64,000 nt of DNA from Fulvitalea axinellae (GTDB taxonomy: Bacteria; Bacteroidota; Bacteroidia; Cytophagales; Cyclobacteriaceae), in the NCBI RefSeq assembly GCF_036492835.1, contig NZ_AP025314.1, positions 4,258,010-4,322,009 on the forward strand, given 5' to 3'. The stretch's first letter is position 1, and every line of letters begins with the position of its first letter. The translations under genes were made by a program, and so were the position numbers. Positions 22,530-31,018 of this stretch are shown one piece after another. The notes below the pieces were generated by a model. The model made no database searches and was not told the DNA's origin. It saw only the letters and a program-made list of their open reading frames with translations.

Positions 22530-23050
22530 TGACATTATACCCCCTCTAACCCGTAAAAAAACGGTGTTTTTACGTCGATTTTTGACATTATACCTGCTAT
22601 TGAGCGCCTAAAAAAACAGCATTTTGAGGAAGCAACTGAAGAAGCAACTGAAGAAGCAAAAAAACAGGCGCCGATTCACGGAGAGGCTGATCCGGGGCAC
22701 GTCCAGACAAGGCCAAACACTATGCCGGCGGGCCATTGCCGTCCGGCGCAAAAAAGAAAACGGCCCGCAAAACGCCATTTAAGCGCCCTACAGGCCGTTT
22801 CGTACCCCAAAACGGTAATTTCCCCAGCCAAACGGTAAAAAAACGTCCACAGCCCCGCAAAACACCCCAAAACCACCGCTCAAAATGATACCAAAAAGAT
22901 ACCAAAACGGTAATCCCGGCACATTTCGTTTTCCACCCCCAAAATCCCAAAACCACCCAAAAACCGCCCTAACAACATCACCACCCCCGTTTTTCCCTAA
23001 AATCCCCCAAAGCCAAATAGGCACGCTTCGTTTTTACCCCTATACATGCG
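22530..23050. other. Non-coding phage-end region with repeated motifs (putative transposase binding sites)
   Basis: No convincing gene in about 600 bp. TGACATTATACC occurs twice (22,530-22,541 and 22,583-22,594) and a CCAAA(A)CGGTAA motif three times (22,807-22,818, 22,828-22,837, 22,902-22,913). A 12-bp tandem GAAGCAACTGAA follows 22,634. From 22,800 the + strand is very C-rich and G-poor. In Mu the left end beyond the repressor carries several MuA-binding sites, so this is where the prophage end should be. I cannot place the exact boundary, since the other end is outside the window. Confidence 0.5.
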
Positions 23051-23762
23051 GAAAAAACAGACGGCACTACGTTTATTGATTGTAACGCGAATAATAAATG
23101 CATAATTCAACTATGAGAAAGGCACTTAAAGTGTTAAATATTCTTGGCTTTATTTTGTTTTCGTTTAGCTCTCTCCATTCGCAAGCATTACTGGAAACAC
23201 CTTACAAAAAAAGATTCAAGAAAGAGGAGAAGAAATTCGCCTTGAACAAAGTGAAAACAATTTATAAATGCCTGGAAGTCAAAACTTTTAAAAACGGTCA
23301 AAATTCAGTAAAAATCGACACGATTGAAATACACAGATATAATAAGAAGGGTAAATTAAGCGAAATTAAAAGATTCTACAGCAGAGGTTTTCGGCGTATT
23401 GTTTCAGAATATGATTCTATTGGACGTATAAAAAAAGAATCTGTATTCGATGGAAATTTTAACACACTAATTGGATTAACAACTTGGGTATACGACACTA
23501 AGGACAATCTGATTGAACAGCGTGATGGGCCGTATCTGACGATAATTCCTAAAAGCAAACCTAATGAAGAACATTATTTTGAAAGGGGGACTTTAAAGCG
23601 TGTCACTAGATTATCCGCTGATAAAACCGGCTTGATTTATACGATTGAAGAGTTTGGCGAAGACAAAAAATTAATAACTCGAGGTATATACGAGTTAGAC
23701 AGTAAAAAACGTCTAATACGCTATAAATCCAGTGTCAATTCAAAATATCCCGCTTCGGAAAG

Positions 23763-23769
23763 TTATTTA
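23763..23769. repeat. Target site duplication, left copy (TTATTTA)
   Basis: Seven bases matching 24,964-24,970. Because the ends are AT-rich, a 5-bp duplication (TATTT) with IS ends one base further out fits as well. Confidence 0.75.
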
Positions 23770-24963
23770 CTGACCTTTCGCTCGCCTTTCCTATTGCAAT
23801 TTTGGAAATTATATGATAAGTGACCGATTTTTGAAAAATGAAAAGGAGAGACGGATTTGAATTATACACGGATTATCTTATTGCCAGTCGAGGGCAAGCC
23901 ACCTCAACAGGGCTCTCAGCATCTTTGGACAATCAGATTCCCCATGATTATTTCAGCGACCTCCTCAAGCAACCGGACATGGACCAAAAGGCTTTTTGGA
24001 AAGAGGTGAAGTCTTTCGCCAGGAGTATTGAGGGCGAAGAGGCGGTTTTGAGTATCGACGATTGCATTGTCCACAAGCCTCATTCCTCGGAAAACGACAT
24101 CGTAGCTTATCATTTCGACCATACTGTAGGCAAAGCGGTCAAAGGGATCAACTCCCTTAACTTTCTTCTGAGCAATACCGTGGAAGGACAAACGGTTAAC
24201 TGTCCGGTCGCTTATGAGATCGTCCACAAGACGGTGAAATACATAGACAAGAACGGGAAGGAAAAGCGTAAAAGCGAGAAAACGAAAAATGAGATGGTAC
24301 TGGAAGTTTTACACCGTCTAAACTTTCTGAACAAACTGGTTTTCAGGTACATTCTTTTCGATACGTGGTTCACCGCCAGCGATACGCTGAAGTATATTCA
24401 TTACAAGCTCAAGAAGGTTTTCGTTTGCCCGCTGAAGAGCAACAGGAATATAGCAATGAGCGAAAAGGACAAAAACGAGGGCAAATTCATTCACGTTTCG
24501 GATGCGCCTATTGAAAGCGGTCAAGTGAAGCGGGTGTGGGTCAAGGGAGTTGATTTTCCTGTCACGCTCGCCAAACAAGTCTTTACAAACAGGGACCGGT
24601 CGACCGCGGAACAATGGCTGGTTACCAACGGGGAGAACATGGCTTTCGAGGATATCGTAGCGATCTACCAAAAACGGTGGAAAGTCGAGGAGTTCCATAA
24701 GTCGCTCAAGCAAAACACGATGTTAGGCAAGTCTCCCACAAAGATGGAGATTACCCAATTGAACCACATCTTCGCTTCCATGATCGCCTACATAAAACTG
24801 GAAAAACTGAAGGTTAAGGAGAAGCTGAATCACTTTGCGATAAAATCAAAATTGTATTTGAAGATGATAAAGGCTGCCATGGAAGAACTTGACGCCTTGC
24901 GGTCGGCCTGAAATATATTCATTAAGAATCGCTCTCCCAAATGCAGGGAGAGCGAAAGTTCAG
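23770..24963 (+). mobile_element. Insertion sequence, 1194 bp, IS4/IS701-like
   Basis: Terminal inverted repeats: left CTGACCTTTCGCTCGCC, right (reverse complement) CTGAACTTTCGCTCTCC, two mismatches in 17. A hairpin CGCTCTCCC/GGGAGAGCG near the right end can terminate the transposase transcript. Carries one DDE transposase. Flanked by direct repeats of TTATTTA (or TATTT). Confidence 0.88.
23838..24911 (+). CDS. DDE transposase, IS4/IS701-like
   Basis: 357 residues. 'AVLSIDDCIVHKPHS' holds the first catalytic Asp (about 77), 'YILFDTWFTASD' the second (about 175), and 'YQKRWKVEEFHKSLKQN' the Glu in the Y-x-x-R-W-x-x-E-x-x-x-K-x-x-K pattern (about 286). The 'IDDCIVHKP' motif is typical of the IS701/DDE_5 class. 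No frame defect, so it is probably active. It differs from the first IS in the window in every motif, so the two are unrelated insertions. Confidence 0.87.
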   Translation: MKRRDGFELYTDYLIASRGQATSTGLSASLDNQIPHDYFSDLLKQPDMDQKAFWKEVKSFARSIEGEEAVLSIDDCIVHKPHSSENDIVAYHFDHTVGKAVKGINSLNFLLSNTVEGQTVNCPVAYEIVHKTVKYIDKNGKEKRKSEKTKNEMVLEVLHRLNFLNKLVFRYILFDTWFTASDTLKYIHYKLKKVFVCPLKSNRNIAMSEKDKNEGKFIHVSDAPIESGQVKRVWVKGVDFPVTLAKQVFTNRDRSTAEQWLVTNGENMAFEDIVAIYQKRWKVEEFHKSLKQNTMLGKSPTKMEITQLNHIFASMIAYIKLEKLKVKEKLNHFAIKSKLYLKMIKAAMEELDALRSA

Positions 24964-24970
24964 TTATTTA
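24964..24970. repeat. Target site duplication, right copy (TTATTTA)
   Basis: Second copy of the duplication at 23,763-23,769. Confidence 0.75.
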
Positions 24971-25269
24971 TATGATGAAAATGACCAAGAAATTGAGACA
25001 ATATATAAAAATGATTTCCCGGGAGGAGGAGGATTTAAAAACAAGAAAGAATTGAACAAGAAGAATCTAACCACAAGGGTCAAACGCTATACTTTGAAAG
25101 GCAAACTACGACAATCTGAGGTTAACTTTTATGAATACTATCAATAACAATTAAAGAAACACACGACAATTTGAATAGCGCATGGGCATTTCAGGGTGCT
25201 TATGCGCCATGCAAGAGGCGTTAAACAGTCTCTCTGTATCAGACACTAATATTCTAACCGCTAACTTTT

Positions 25270-25836
25270 ATGATTATGAGACAAGCGACAATCACTTTGT
25301 TCTTTTTTATTATTTGTGTCTCCACTACCCTAGCCCAAGGAAAATACCAATCCTCGCCCGATGCGTTTAAATCGGAAAACTACACAAAGGCGGAGTATCC
25401 GCTATACCCAAAAGTGGAGCGTATTGACAATGTCACTTACAAATTTGGAAAGAGGGTAATCAAAGTATCTGCGAAGGAAGAGCAATTTCACAAAATCTTC
25501 GAGAAAGGAATTTTTAATCCCGATGTAATCTTCGGGACAGTCTCCGCCAAGTATTCAAAGAATGAATCCAAGGCCTCCAGTAAGAAAGGCAAGACATTCC
25601 ATGACATCTTCAATAACCCCAACATATCCGTTAGTTATTTCGACAGTCTGGAAAAGCTTGACCCTAATCCGAAGAAAAAGCGCTTTATTTTTTGGGTCTC
25701 AAGAGAAGGGATGTTGAACCCTACCGAATATTATCTTGAACTATATAACGGTGAGGCTAAAAAGGATACCTCTTGGGACGAGTTTGTCGAAAACGCCAAG
25801 ATGAGTTTCTTCAAAATGGGAACTATTATTATTTAA
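25270..25836 (+). CDS. Secreted hypothetical protein
   Basis: 188 residues (ATG 25,270; 25,276 also possible). Signal peptide 'RQATITLFFFIICVSTTLAQ'. The mature part has 'TYKFGKRVIKVSAKEEQFHKIFEKGIFNPDVIFG' and 'NPKKKRFIFWVSREGMLNPTEYYLELYN', strands that do not match a family I know. It follows the broken YD-like gene by 122 bp on the same strand, and both are AT-rich and secreted, so they may belong to one accessory cluster. Function unknown. Confidence 0.68.
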   Translation: MIMRQATITLFFFIICVSTTLAQGKYQSSPDAFKSENYTKAEYPLYPKVERIDNVTYKFGKRVIKVSAKEEQFHKIFEKGIFNPDVIFGTVSAKYSKNESKASSKKGKTFHDIFNNPNISVSYFDSLEKLDPNPKKKRFIFWVSREGMLNPTEYYLELYNGEAKKDTSWDEFVENAKMSFFKMGTIII

Positions 25837-25951
25837 GGCGAAATCGGGAATAAAAAATCAAGACTAAAAAGACAAGGTGTTAAGCTTATACATAAGCGCT
25901 CACTAAGTAATCTGGAGGTAGAATGGTTATCGGTCGGGCCCAAGTTACTAA

Positions 25952-26365
25952 TCAGTAAAACATCACTGACTGGATTTGTTGTCCAAGATTAAAATCTTCC
26001 AATTCAAAATGGAAGCTCGTCACCCCGGAATTATTCCAAGAGCTAGAAGACACCGGCCCTGTTCCCATTACGCCATTTGACGCACCAATCGTCAGCAGGG
26101 TTCCAGTACCGTTTGGTCCCGTATAACACGTATAATAGAAGTCAGGAGCTGGGTGCAGGGTATTAGCCATATAATCATATGCGGAAACCGTAACACCGGT
26201 ATAAAACCCAGAACTGTCTTTGTACGCCTCGATTTTATAAAAAGTAATCCCCGTACTGCCGTACGATGGATAGAAATAAAGCCATTTCGTTTCGGTTGAC
26301 TGCGCCGTACTAGACGAAGCACCTACGACCAAAAAGAATCCTAGAATTAGAAACAGATTTCTCAT
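25952..26365 (-). CDS. Secreted hypothetical protein
   Basis: 137 residues from ATG 26,365, with signal peptide 'MRNLFLILGFFLVVGASSSTAQ'. The mature part is aromatic and Gly/Ser/Thr-rich ('WLYFYPSYGSTGITFYKIEAYKDSSGFYTGVTVSAYDYMANT... YTCYTGPNGTGTLLTIG'), consistent with a small all-beta extracellular protein. No known family. A longer frame (to 26,464) is open but lacks a signal at its start. It faces the preceding secreted gene tail to tail. Confidence 0.6.
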   Translation of the reverse strand: MRNLFLILGFFLVVGASSSTAQSTETKWLYFYPSYGSTGITFYKIEAYKDSSGFYTGVTVSAYDYMANTLHPAPDFYYTCYTGPNGTGTLLTIGASNGVMGTGPVSSSSWNNSGVTSFHFELEDFNLGQQIQSVMFY

Positions 26366-26609
26366 ACTTATTTGGTTTTGGTTGAAAAAACGATAAATCG
26401 GCCCGACCAATAAATTAGCTCCCTTATTTTCCCTCAGAAAAAAAGAAGAAGCCGTTAACTCCACGTTCCCGTATAAGACCAGCTATACTCGACGAATCCA
26501 ACCGAATTAGTGACCATGTAATGTTCGGGGCCAAATTCCAGTAACCTCTCGCAAATCAAAGAAATCCGTATTTCTAAAAATCGGGGATCCCGTCCGCCTA
26601 ATCCGTTTT

Positions 26610-26639
26610 AGGGGGCAAAACGACAATATGAGGGGGCAA
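26610..26639. promoter_or_regulatory. Two AGGGGGCAA motifs spaced 21 bp, upstream of the glycosidase
   Basis: AGGGGGCAA at 26,610-26,618 and 26,631-26,639, a spacing of two helical turns, centred about 130 bp before the glycosidase start. I recall similar strings upstream of polysaccharide-use genes in Bacteroidota and suggest a regulator site (for instance a hybrid two-component system), but this is unproven. A third copy lies at 34,595-34,603. Apart from this, the 391-bp gap 26,366-26,756 holds nothing I can identify. Confidence 0.4.
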
Positions 26640-26756
26640 CAGACTGTCATGGTCAGTCCGTATCCGTCTGATTTTTATTTTCGTCTCAAACTATCCGCCA
26701 TTCCATCTCGCTTTTTTTGATGGGCTTAGGCGGCTTATCCAAAATTTTTACTCATC

Positions 26757-27893
26757 ATGACAAAGAAATTCTTTAGCTACGCGCTTCTCGCCTTGGCGCT
26801 GGCCCTCGGATTTTCGGCCAATGCCCAAGACCGCTGGAGCAAAGAGAGAATCAACGACTGGTACGCAAAACAACCCTGGATGGCCGGTGCCAATTACGTG
26901 CCCGCCAGCGCTATCAACCAATTGGAAATGTGGCAGGAAGCCAGCTTCGATCCGGAGCGTATCGACAGGGAACTTGGCTGGGCCGAGGATTTGGGCTTTA
27001 ATACCATGCGCGTGTTTCTGCACCATATGCTGTGGGAGCAGGACCAAAAAGGTTTTATAAAAAGGATCAACAAATACCTGAAGATCGCCGATAAGCATGG
27101 GATCCGCACCATGTTCGTGTTGCTTGACGACGTGTGGCATCCGTATCCTAATTTGGGCAAACAGCCCGCGCCACTCAAGGGCGTGCACAACTCCGGTTGG
27201 GTACAAAGCCCAGGCAGGAACATTCTGGAACGCCCTGACCGCTGGGACGAACTGGAAGGTTATGTAAAAGGAATCCTGAAACATTACGCCAACGACAAAC
27301 GCGTGGTATTCTGGGATTTGTACAACGAACCCGGAAACACCAACGGCAACAGCTACGGTGGCGGAGGCAAAAAAATCGAACTTCCGAACAAGCGCAAATA
27401 TTCGCTCGGTCTGCTGAAAAAGGTGTACAAATGGGCCCGTGAGGTAAACCCTTCACAACCGCTTTCCATTGACGTATGGACATCGGTAGGAAAGAAAATC
27501 GAGCAGATGAGCGCCATCGACCGTTTCGCCTACGAGAATTCCGACGTGATCAATTTCCACTGCTACTCCAGCGCCGCCACTACCGAAAAAACGATCAAGG
27601 AACTTTCCAAATCAGGCCGTCCGCTGGTGTGTACGGAATATATGGCTCGCCCCCACGGCGACGGCACATTCCAAAACGTGATGCCCGTACTCAAAAAATA
27701 TAACGTAGTAGCTTACAACTGGGGATTCGTAGCAGGAAAATCGCAGACCAATTATCCTTGGTCCAGCTGGCAAAAGCCTTTCGAGAACGAGCCAAAGTTA
27801 TGGTTCCACGATATCTTCCGCGAAAACGGCGAACCGTATAAGCAAGCCGAAGTAGACTTTATCAAGCGTACGACCGGCAAGCAAACGCTTTAA
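26757..27893 (+). CDS. Secreted GH-A clan glycoside hydrolase (GH5-like)
   Basis: 378 residues with signal peptide ('MTKKFFSYALLALALALGFSANAQ'). The mature part is a TIM-barrel of the clan GH-A kind: 'WMAGANYVPASAINQLEMWQ', 'DLGFNTMRVFLHHMLWEQD', catalytic acid/base Glu in 'VVFWDLYNEPGN' (about residue 189) and nucleophile Glu in 'RPLVCTEYMARPHG' (about 294). Sub-family unclear: GH5, or a related cellulase/mannanase/xylanase-like group. Acts outside the inner membrane on a polysaccharide, substrate unknown. Monocistronic, with a hairpin terminator downstream and paired AGGGGGCAA motifs upstream. Confidence 0.85.
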   Translation: MTKKFFSYALLALALALGFSANAQDRWSKERINDWYAKQPWMAGANYVPASAINQLEMWQEASFDPERIDRELGWAEDLGFNTMRVFLHHMLWEQDQKGFIKRINKYLKIADKHGIRTMFVLLDDVWHPYPNLGKQPAPLKGVHNSGWVQSPGRNILERPDRWDELEGYVKGILKHYANDKRVVFWDLYNEPGNTNGNSYGGGGKKIELPNKRKYSLGLLKKVYKWAREVNPSQPLSIDVWTSVGKKIEQMSAIDRFAYENSDVINFHCYSSAATTEKTIKELSKSGRPLVCTEYMARPHGDGTFQNVMPVLKKYNVVAYNWGFVAGKSQTNYPWSSWQKPFENEPKLWFHDIFRENGEPYKQAEVDFIKRTTGKQTL

Positions 27894-27938
27894 AAGAACA
27901 AACGCTTCCTCCATCTATTTTTTCAGATGTTTTACTGT

Positions 27939-27969
27939 CGGCCCTTCTTTTTGGGAGGGCCGTTTTTTT
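27939..27969 (+). terminator. Terminator after the glycosidase
   Basis: CGGCCCT (27,939-27,945) and AGGGCCG (27,956-27,962) with a 10-nt loop, followed by T7. The rest of 27,970-28,211 is AT-rich with no gene seen; it is the upstream region of the next gene. Confidence 0.87.
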
Positions 27970-28211
27970 GCAATCCTTTTACAAACAGGTCTGTATTTTT
28001 GGTTTTCCGCATATCAACATCCACCATAATACAAAGGGAAAATTGAAGCACGAAACACAGTGAGATTAACTCACCCACTTCACTCTCTTCTTACATAGAG
28101 AGTGAAATATAATCCATAAAAATGCTGTATTTTGGATAAAAGCGTTTTAATTACATACACATAACACAATTAATACAAATCCATTTATGAAATTTTAAAA
28201 ACTACAGAATC

Positions 28212-28688
28212 ATGAAACCAATACTTTTTTTCGTGGCTATGCTACTTTTCACTTTTGGTAACAGCTACGCCCAATCTTCGGAAAAGCAGGAGCCAAAATC
28301 GTCTCAGGCTAAAACGGGCCCTTGTGGCGGTTGCTCTACGAGCTCCACTTTGTATATAGTGAATGGGATTAAGATGGACCAAGCACTATCCGATCAGCTC
28401 AAATCTGAGCGAATCCAAAATTTCAGTGTAGTTAAGGATAAGAAAAAGTGTGAGGAACTCTACGGGTCTGAAGCTAAAAACGGCGTGATATTGATCAAAA
28501 CGAAGACGCCTAAAAAAAGGCCCAAGGCCAAAGCTCCCGTATATGTTGACGGAAAACCGGTTAAGAATTTCGGGGAGCTTTCGCCCGATCAAGTGAAAAA
28601 CATGAAGGTGATCGATCCTCGTCTGGCCAGCGCCCTGTACGGTTTCTCCGAAAACTCAAACACCGTATTTCTCTACACCGCAAAATAG
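28212..28688 (+). CDS. Secreted protein with two TonB-plug-like units
   Basis: 158 residues with signal peptide ('KPILFFVAMLLFTFGNSYAQ'). Two similar units: 'LYIVNGIKMDQALSDQL... IQNFSVVKDKKKCEELYGSEAKNGVILIKTK' (about 47-98) and 'VYVDGKPVKNFGELSPDQVKNMKVIDPRLASALYGFSENSNTVFLYTAK' (about 109-158). Each resembles the first half of a TonB-receptor plug: 'YVxDG... IxxIxVlkdxxxxxxYGxxGxxGVIxIxTK'. There is no barrel. Possibly a free plug-like module or regulator that interacts with TonB or a receptor. The 'CGGC' pair before the first unit is unexplained. Confidence 0.75.
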   Translation: MKPILFFVAMLLFTFGNSYAQSSEKQEPKSSQAKTGPCGGCSTSSTLYIVNGIKMDQALSDQLKSERIQNFSVVKDKKKCEELYGSEAKNGVILIKTKTPKKRPKAKAPVYVDGKPVKNFGELSPDQVKNMKVIDPRLASALYGFSENSNTVFLYTAK

Positions 28689-28696
28689 ATTTTTGG

Positions 28697-28891
28697 CTAA
28701 CAATGCCCTAACAGTCTCCACATCGTCGCGGTGTTTCCCAAAAGAAATCCGAGCCACAAGCCGGCGAATCCGCCCAAAGGGCTTACCAAAAGAAAGAAAA
28801 CTATTGACCAAACAAGAATTCCGTCACGCAATGCGCTGATGATCTTTTTGTTGCGGGCCAAGGCCAATGTCTTTTCGAAAGAAAGTATCAT
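28697..28891 (-). CDS. Small membrane protein
   Basis: 64 residues from ATG 28,891. A charged start ('ILSFEKTLALARNKKIISALRDG') is followed by one long hydrophobic segment ('ILVWSIVFFLLVSPLGGFAGLWLGFLLGNTATMW') that may form one or two helices. Convergent with the plug-like gene. No family recognised; could be a chance frame, but the length of the hydrophobic run and a clear start favour a gene. Confidence 0.48.
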   Translation of the reverse strand: MILSFEKTLALARNKKIISALRDGILVWSIVFFLLVSPLGGFAGLWLGFLLGNTATMWRLLGHC

Positions 28892-29000
28892 AAGGCTTGA
28901 TTTTTTACGGTGAAAAATGCGGAATGACAAAGGAACTTGAGGCAAAGCTCCGAGATCGGTTTTCGGCGCTTTGCCCGCTCCTTACCTTTCGGTTCAAAGA

Positions 29001-30149
29001 TTACAGCCTGAGTGAAAGACCGGCGTTAAAGCCCACCCACATAAACACTTTCGTGTGATCGCTTTCATGGTCGTTTAGCGTGTATGGAATATTGATTGTC
29101 CCGTAGCGCCCATCAACCTTCTGGCGTGTCACATAAACATTAAGCGAAGGGCCGGCAAAAGCGCTGAATTTCCCCAACCGGTAACGGTAGCTCAAGTCAA
29201 GTTTGTTAAGCAAGTTGATGCCATCGTCATCCGTATCCCAGTTGTTGTCATAGACCACGTTATTAGCCGTTGCATCAATGGCCAAGCGTTGGTTCTCAGC
29301 CAATTTGACCATTCCGCCAAAACCGAGACCAGTGCTGTAAACGGGTTTTGAGTTGTATGAAGAATAACCGGCCGTGAAGATGGTATAGAATTTCTCCGTA
29401 CCCATTTTGTAAGCCAAGTTGGCGAATATCGACTCGTTAGCGCTTACTTCCAGGGCGTAGTATCCGTCCTTTACGATGTTGAACAAACCGATCGACGTAC
29501 CATCTTCTCCCTCGCCCTGATAGTTAAACAAGCCTACTTGCACACCACCACCTTTTCTGGCCAAATTGAATAAGCCCACTTGCACACCATTTTCTTCTCT
29601 GGTATAATTCAGGTGTCCAATTTGTACCTCAGCGCTATTCCTAACATAATTAAAGGCACCAAATTGCAAACCTTTAACTCTATCGGCGTAGTTGAACATA
29701 CCTATTTGCGCACCGGTCAATGAATCGGTCAAGATATTGGCAGGCGAGAAACCCAAACCTGTTGACGCTTCCTGAGTATAGTTTAACACACCCGCTACCA
29801 CTACTCCTGAATATCCTTTCCGGCTGATATTCGACAGGCCCGCGATCGTCGCCCCTTTCACTCTGCCGGAATTCATGTTCATCAGGCCTGCCATTTGGAA
29901 ACCATTCACATTTCCGTCATTAACATTCATTAGCCCTCCTATTTCGGCTCCATTCAAACCACCGTTTATCCCGTACAGAATATTGAATGAGAAATTATTG
30001 ATGTAGTCCGTTGAATTTCGGCCTGCGCTCCCGACTGGATACCCAAAACTCACCTGCACACCCTTCTTTTCCTTTACCGGTTCCTCTTGCGCTATAGCCT
30101 GGAAAGCGGAGAAAACCATCATCACGAAAATTATCGATATCTTTTTCAT
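29001..30149 (-). CDS. Outer-membrane protein with LA_2272-type surface repeats
   Basis: 382 residues, signal peptide 'MKKISIIFVMMVFSAFQAIAQ'. Residues 60-230 are tandem units ending in G-x-x-N or G-x-F-N: 'GAEIGGLMNVNDG', 'GFQMAGLMNMNSG', 'GATIAGLSNISRKG', 'GAQIGMFNYADR', 'GVQVGLFNLARKG'. The last 150 residues look like an outer-membrane barrel ending 'NAGLSLRL'. Its closing part ('GLFNIVKDGYYALEVSANES') is homologous to that of the STN-type protein at 32,128-34,164, so the two are paralogs on either side of the FecI/FecR pair. Function unknown; likely surface adhesin or target of the signalling system. Confidence 0.78.
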   Translation of the reverse strand: MKKISIIFVMMVFSAFQAIAQEEPVKEKKGVQVSFGYPVGSAGRNSTDYINNFSFNILYGINGGLNGAEIGGLMNVNDGNVNGFQMAGLMNMNSGRVKGATIAGLSNISRKGYSGVVVAGVLNYTQEASTGLGFSPANILTDSLTGAQIGMFNYADRVKGLQFGAFNYVRNSAEVQIGHLNYTREENGVQVGLFNLARKGGGVQVGLFNYQGEGEDGTSIGLFNIVKDGYYALEVSANESIFANLAYKMGTEKFYTIFTAGYSSYNSKPVYSTGLGFGGMVKLAENQRLAIDATANNVVYDNNWDTDDDGINLLNKLDLSYRYRLGKFSAFAGPSLNVYVTRQKVDGRYGTINIPYTLNDHESDHTKVFMWVGFNAGLSLRL

Positions 30150-30387
30150 CTTTCTCGAACTTATATTTTATGTTTATGCGTAAATGAGTCTCGGTTTTAC
30201 GCACTCATACCAAATTTGTGGATTCATCGCTATGATGCCCAAATACCGAGTAGCCCCCATTTGGCGTGAAAAAAATTGTCACGATTTTTTCTCCCCAACG
30301 GAAAAACTCTATCTGAATTCCGTAAAAAACATCGCCCTAACCCTATGGCGAAATCACTTATAACTCTCAACAAAACAGAGAGATACA

Positions 30388-30963
30388 TTGGATAGCACTG
30401 AAAAAAAACTGATACAACGCTTCAAAAACGGCGACGCCGGCGCTTACGAGCATATTTTTAAAAAATACTACGCAAGCCTGTGCCTTTTCGCCATGAAACA
30501 CCTCAAGACGAAAGACCTTGCCGAGGAGGTGGTACAGGAACTTTTCTGTAAACTCTGGGAAAAACGCGACACGCTGGAACCTCGCGAATCGCTGAAGTCT
30601 TACCTCTACGGCGCCGTCCGGCTCAACTGCTTGCGATTGATCCGTTCGGAGACCCTGCACGCCAAACACCACGAGCTGATAAAAAAAGAAATGAGCGATG
30701 AGGTGTGGCCCGAAGAGGAGAAAAGCAACGACATACAGGCCCGCATACTGGAAGCCGTAAGCGAATTGCCCGAACAGCGGCGACGGATTTTCGAAATGAG
30801 CCGTTTCGATCAGCTCCGCCAGAAAGAGATCGCCGAGAAAATGAACTTGGCACCCAAAACCGTGGAGAACCAGATGGGCCGTGCGCTAAAATTCCTGCGC
30901 GACCGCCTAAAAGACTGCCTCCCAGTACTTTTACTCTGGCTTTGGTATTTTCTGGAAAAATAA
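30388..30963 (+). CDS. ECF sigma factor, FecI-like
   Basis: 191 residues; TTG start at 30,388 (no nearby ATG in frame). Region 2 is 'LIQRFKNGDAGAYEHIFKKYYASLCLFAMKHLKTKDLAEEVVQELFCKLWEKRDTL'; region 4 is 'AVSELPEQRRRIFEMSRFDQLRQKEIAEKMNLAPKTVENQMGRALKFLR'. The C-terminal tail is hydrophobic ('PVLLLWLWYFLEK'), a feature seen in Bacteroidota FecI homologs. Followed at 56 bp by its FecR anti-sigma factor. It divides the OMP gene (leftward) from the FecR/STN genes (rightward), so it probably controls at least the rightward set. Confidence 0.9.
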   Translation: MDSTEKKLIQRFKNGDAGAYEHIFKKYYASLCLFAMKHLKTKDLAEEVVQELFCKLWEKRDTLEPRESLKSYLYGAVRLNCLRLIRSETLHAKHHELIKKEMSDEVWPEEEKSNDIQARILEAVSELPEQRRRIFEMSRFDQLRQKEIAEKMNLAPKTVENQMGRALKFLRDRLKDCLPVLLLWLWYFLEK

Positions 30964-31018
30964 ATGGGGGGTAAGCGCCCCATAAGTATCTTACTAATAA
31001 GAACAAGAGCGTAACAGC

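Larger units (their letters stand above)
23113..25147 (+). pseudogene. Secreted YD-repeat-like protein gene interrupted by an IS
   Basis: The 5' part (start at 23,113 or the ATG at 23,098) begins with a signal peptide ('ALKVLNILGFILFSFSSLHSQ') and continues with short strand-turn repeats such as 'YNKKGKLSEIKRFYS', 'YDSIGRIKKESVFDG', 'YDTKDNLIEQRDG'. The 3' part runs to 25,147 ('YDENDQEIETIYKNDFPGG' ... 'RYTLKGKLRQSEVNFYEYYQ'). Excising 23,770-24,963 and one TTATTTA gives a continuous frame through 'SYLYDENDQEI'. It was a secreted or periplasmic protein of about 290 residues with YD/RHS-like repeats; function unknown. Confidence 0.85.

Noticed and set aside
22634..22840. An open frame with repeated Glu-Glu-Ala-Thr from the GAAGCAACTGAA tandem
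   Set aside because: No start codon in the frame and it runs into putative transposase-site repeats.
22676..23024. Three leftward open frames with Gly/Trp/Phe-rich translations
   Set aside because: They overlap each other in different frames and arise from a G-rich strand; no start signal or family pattern.
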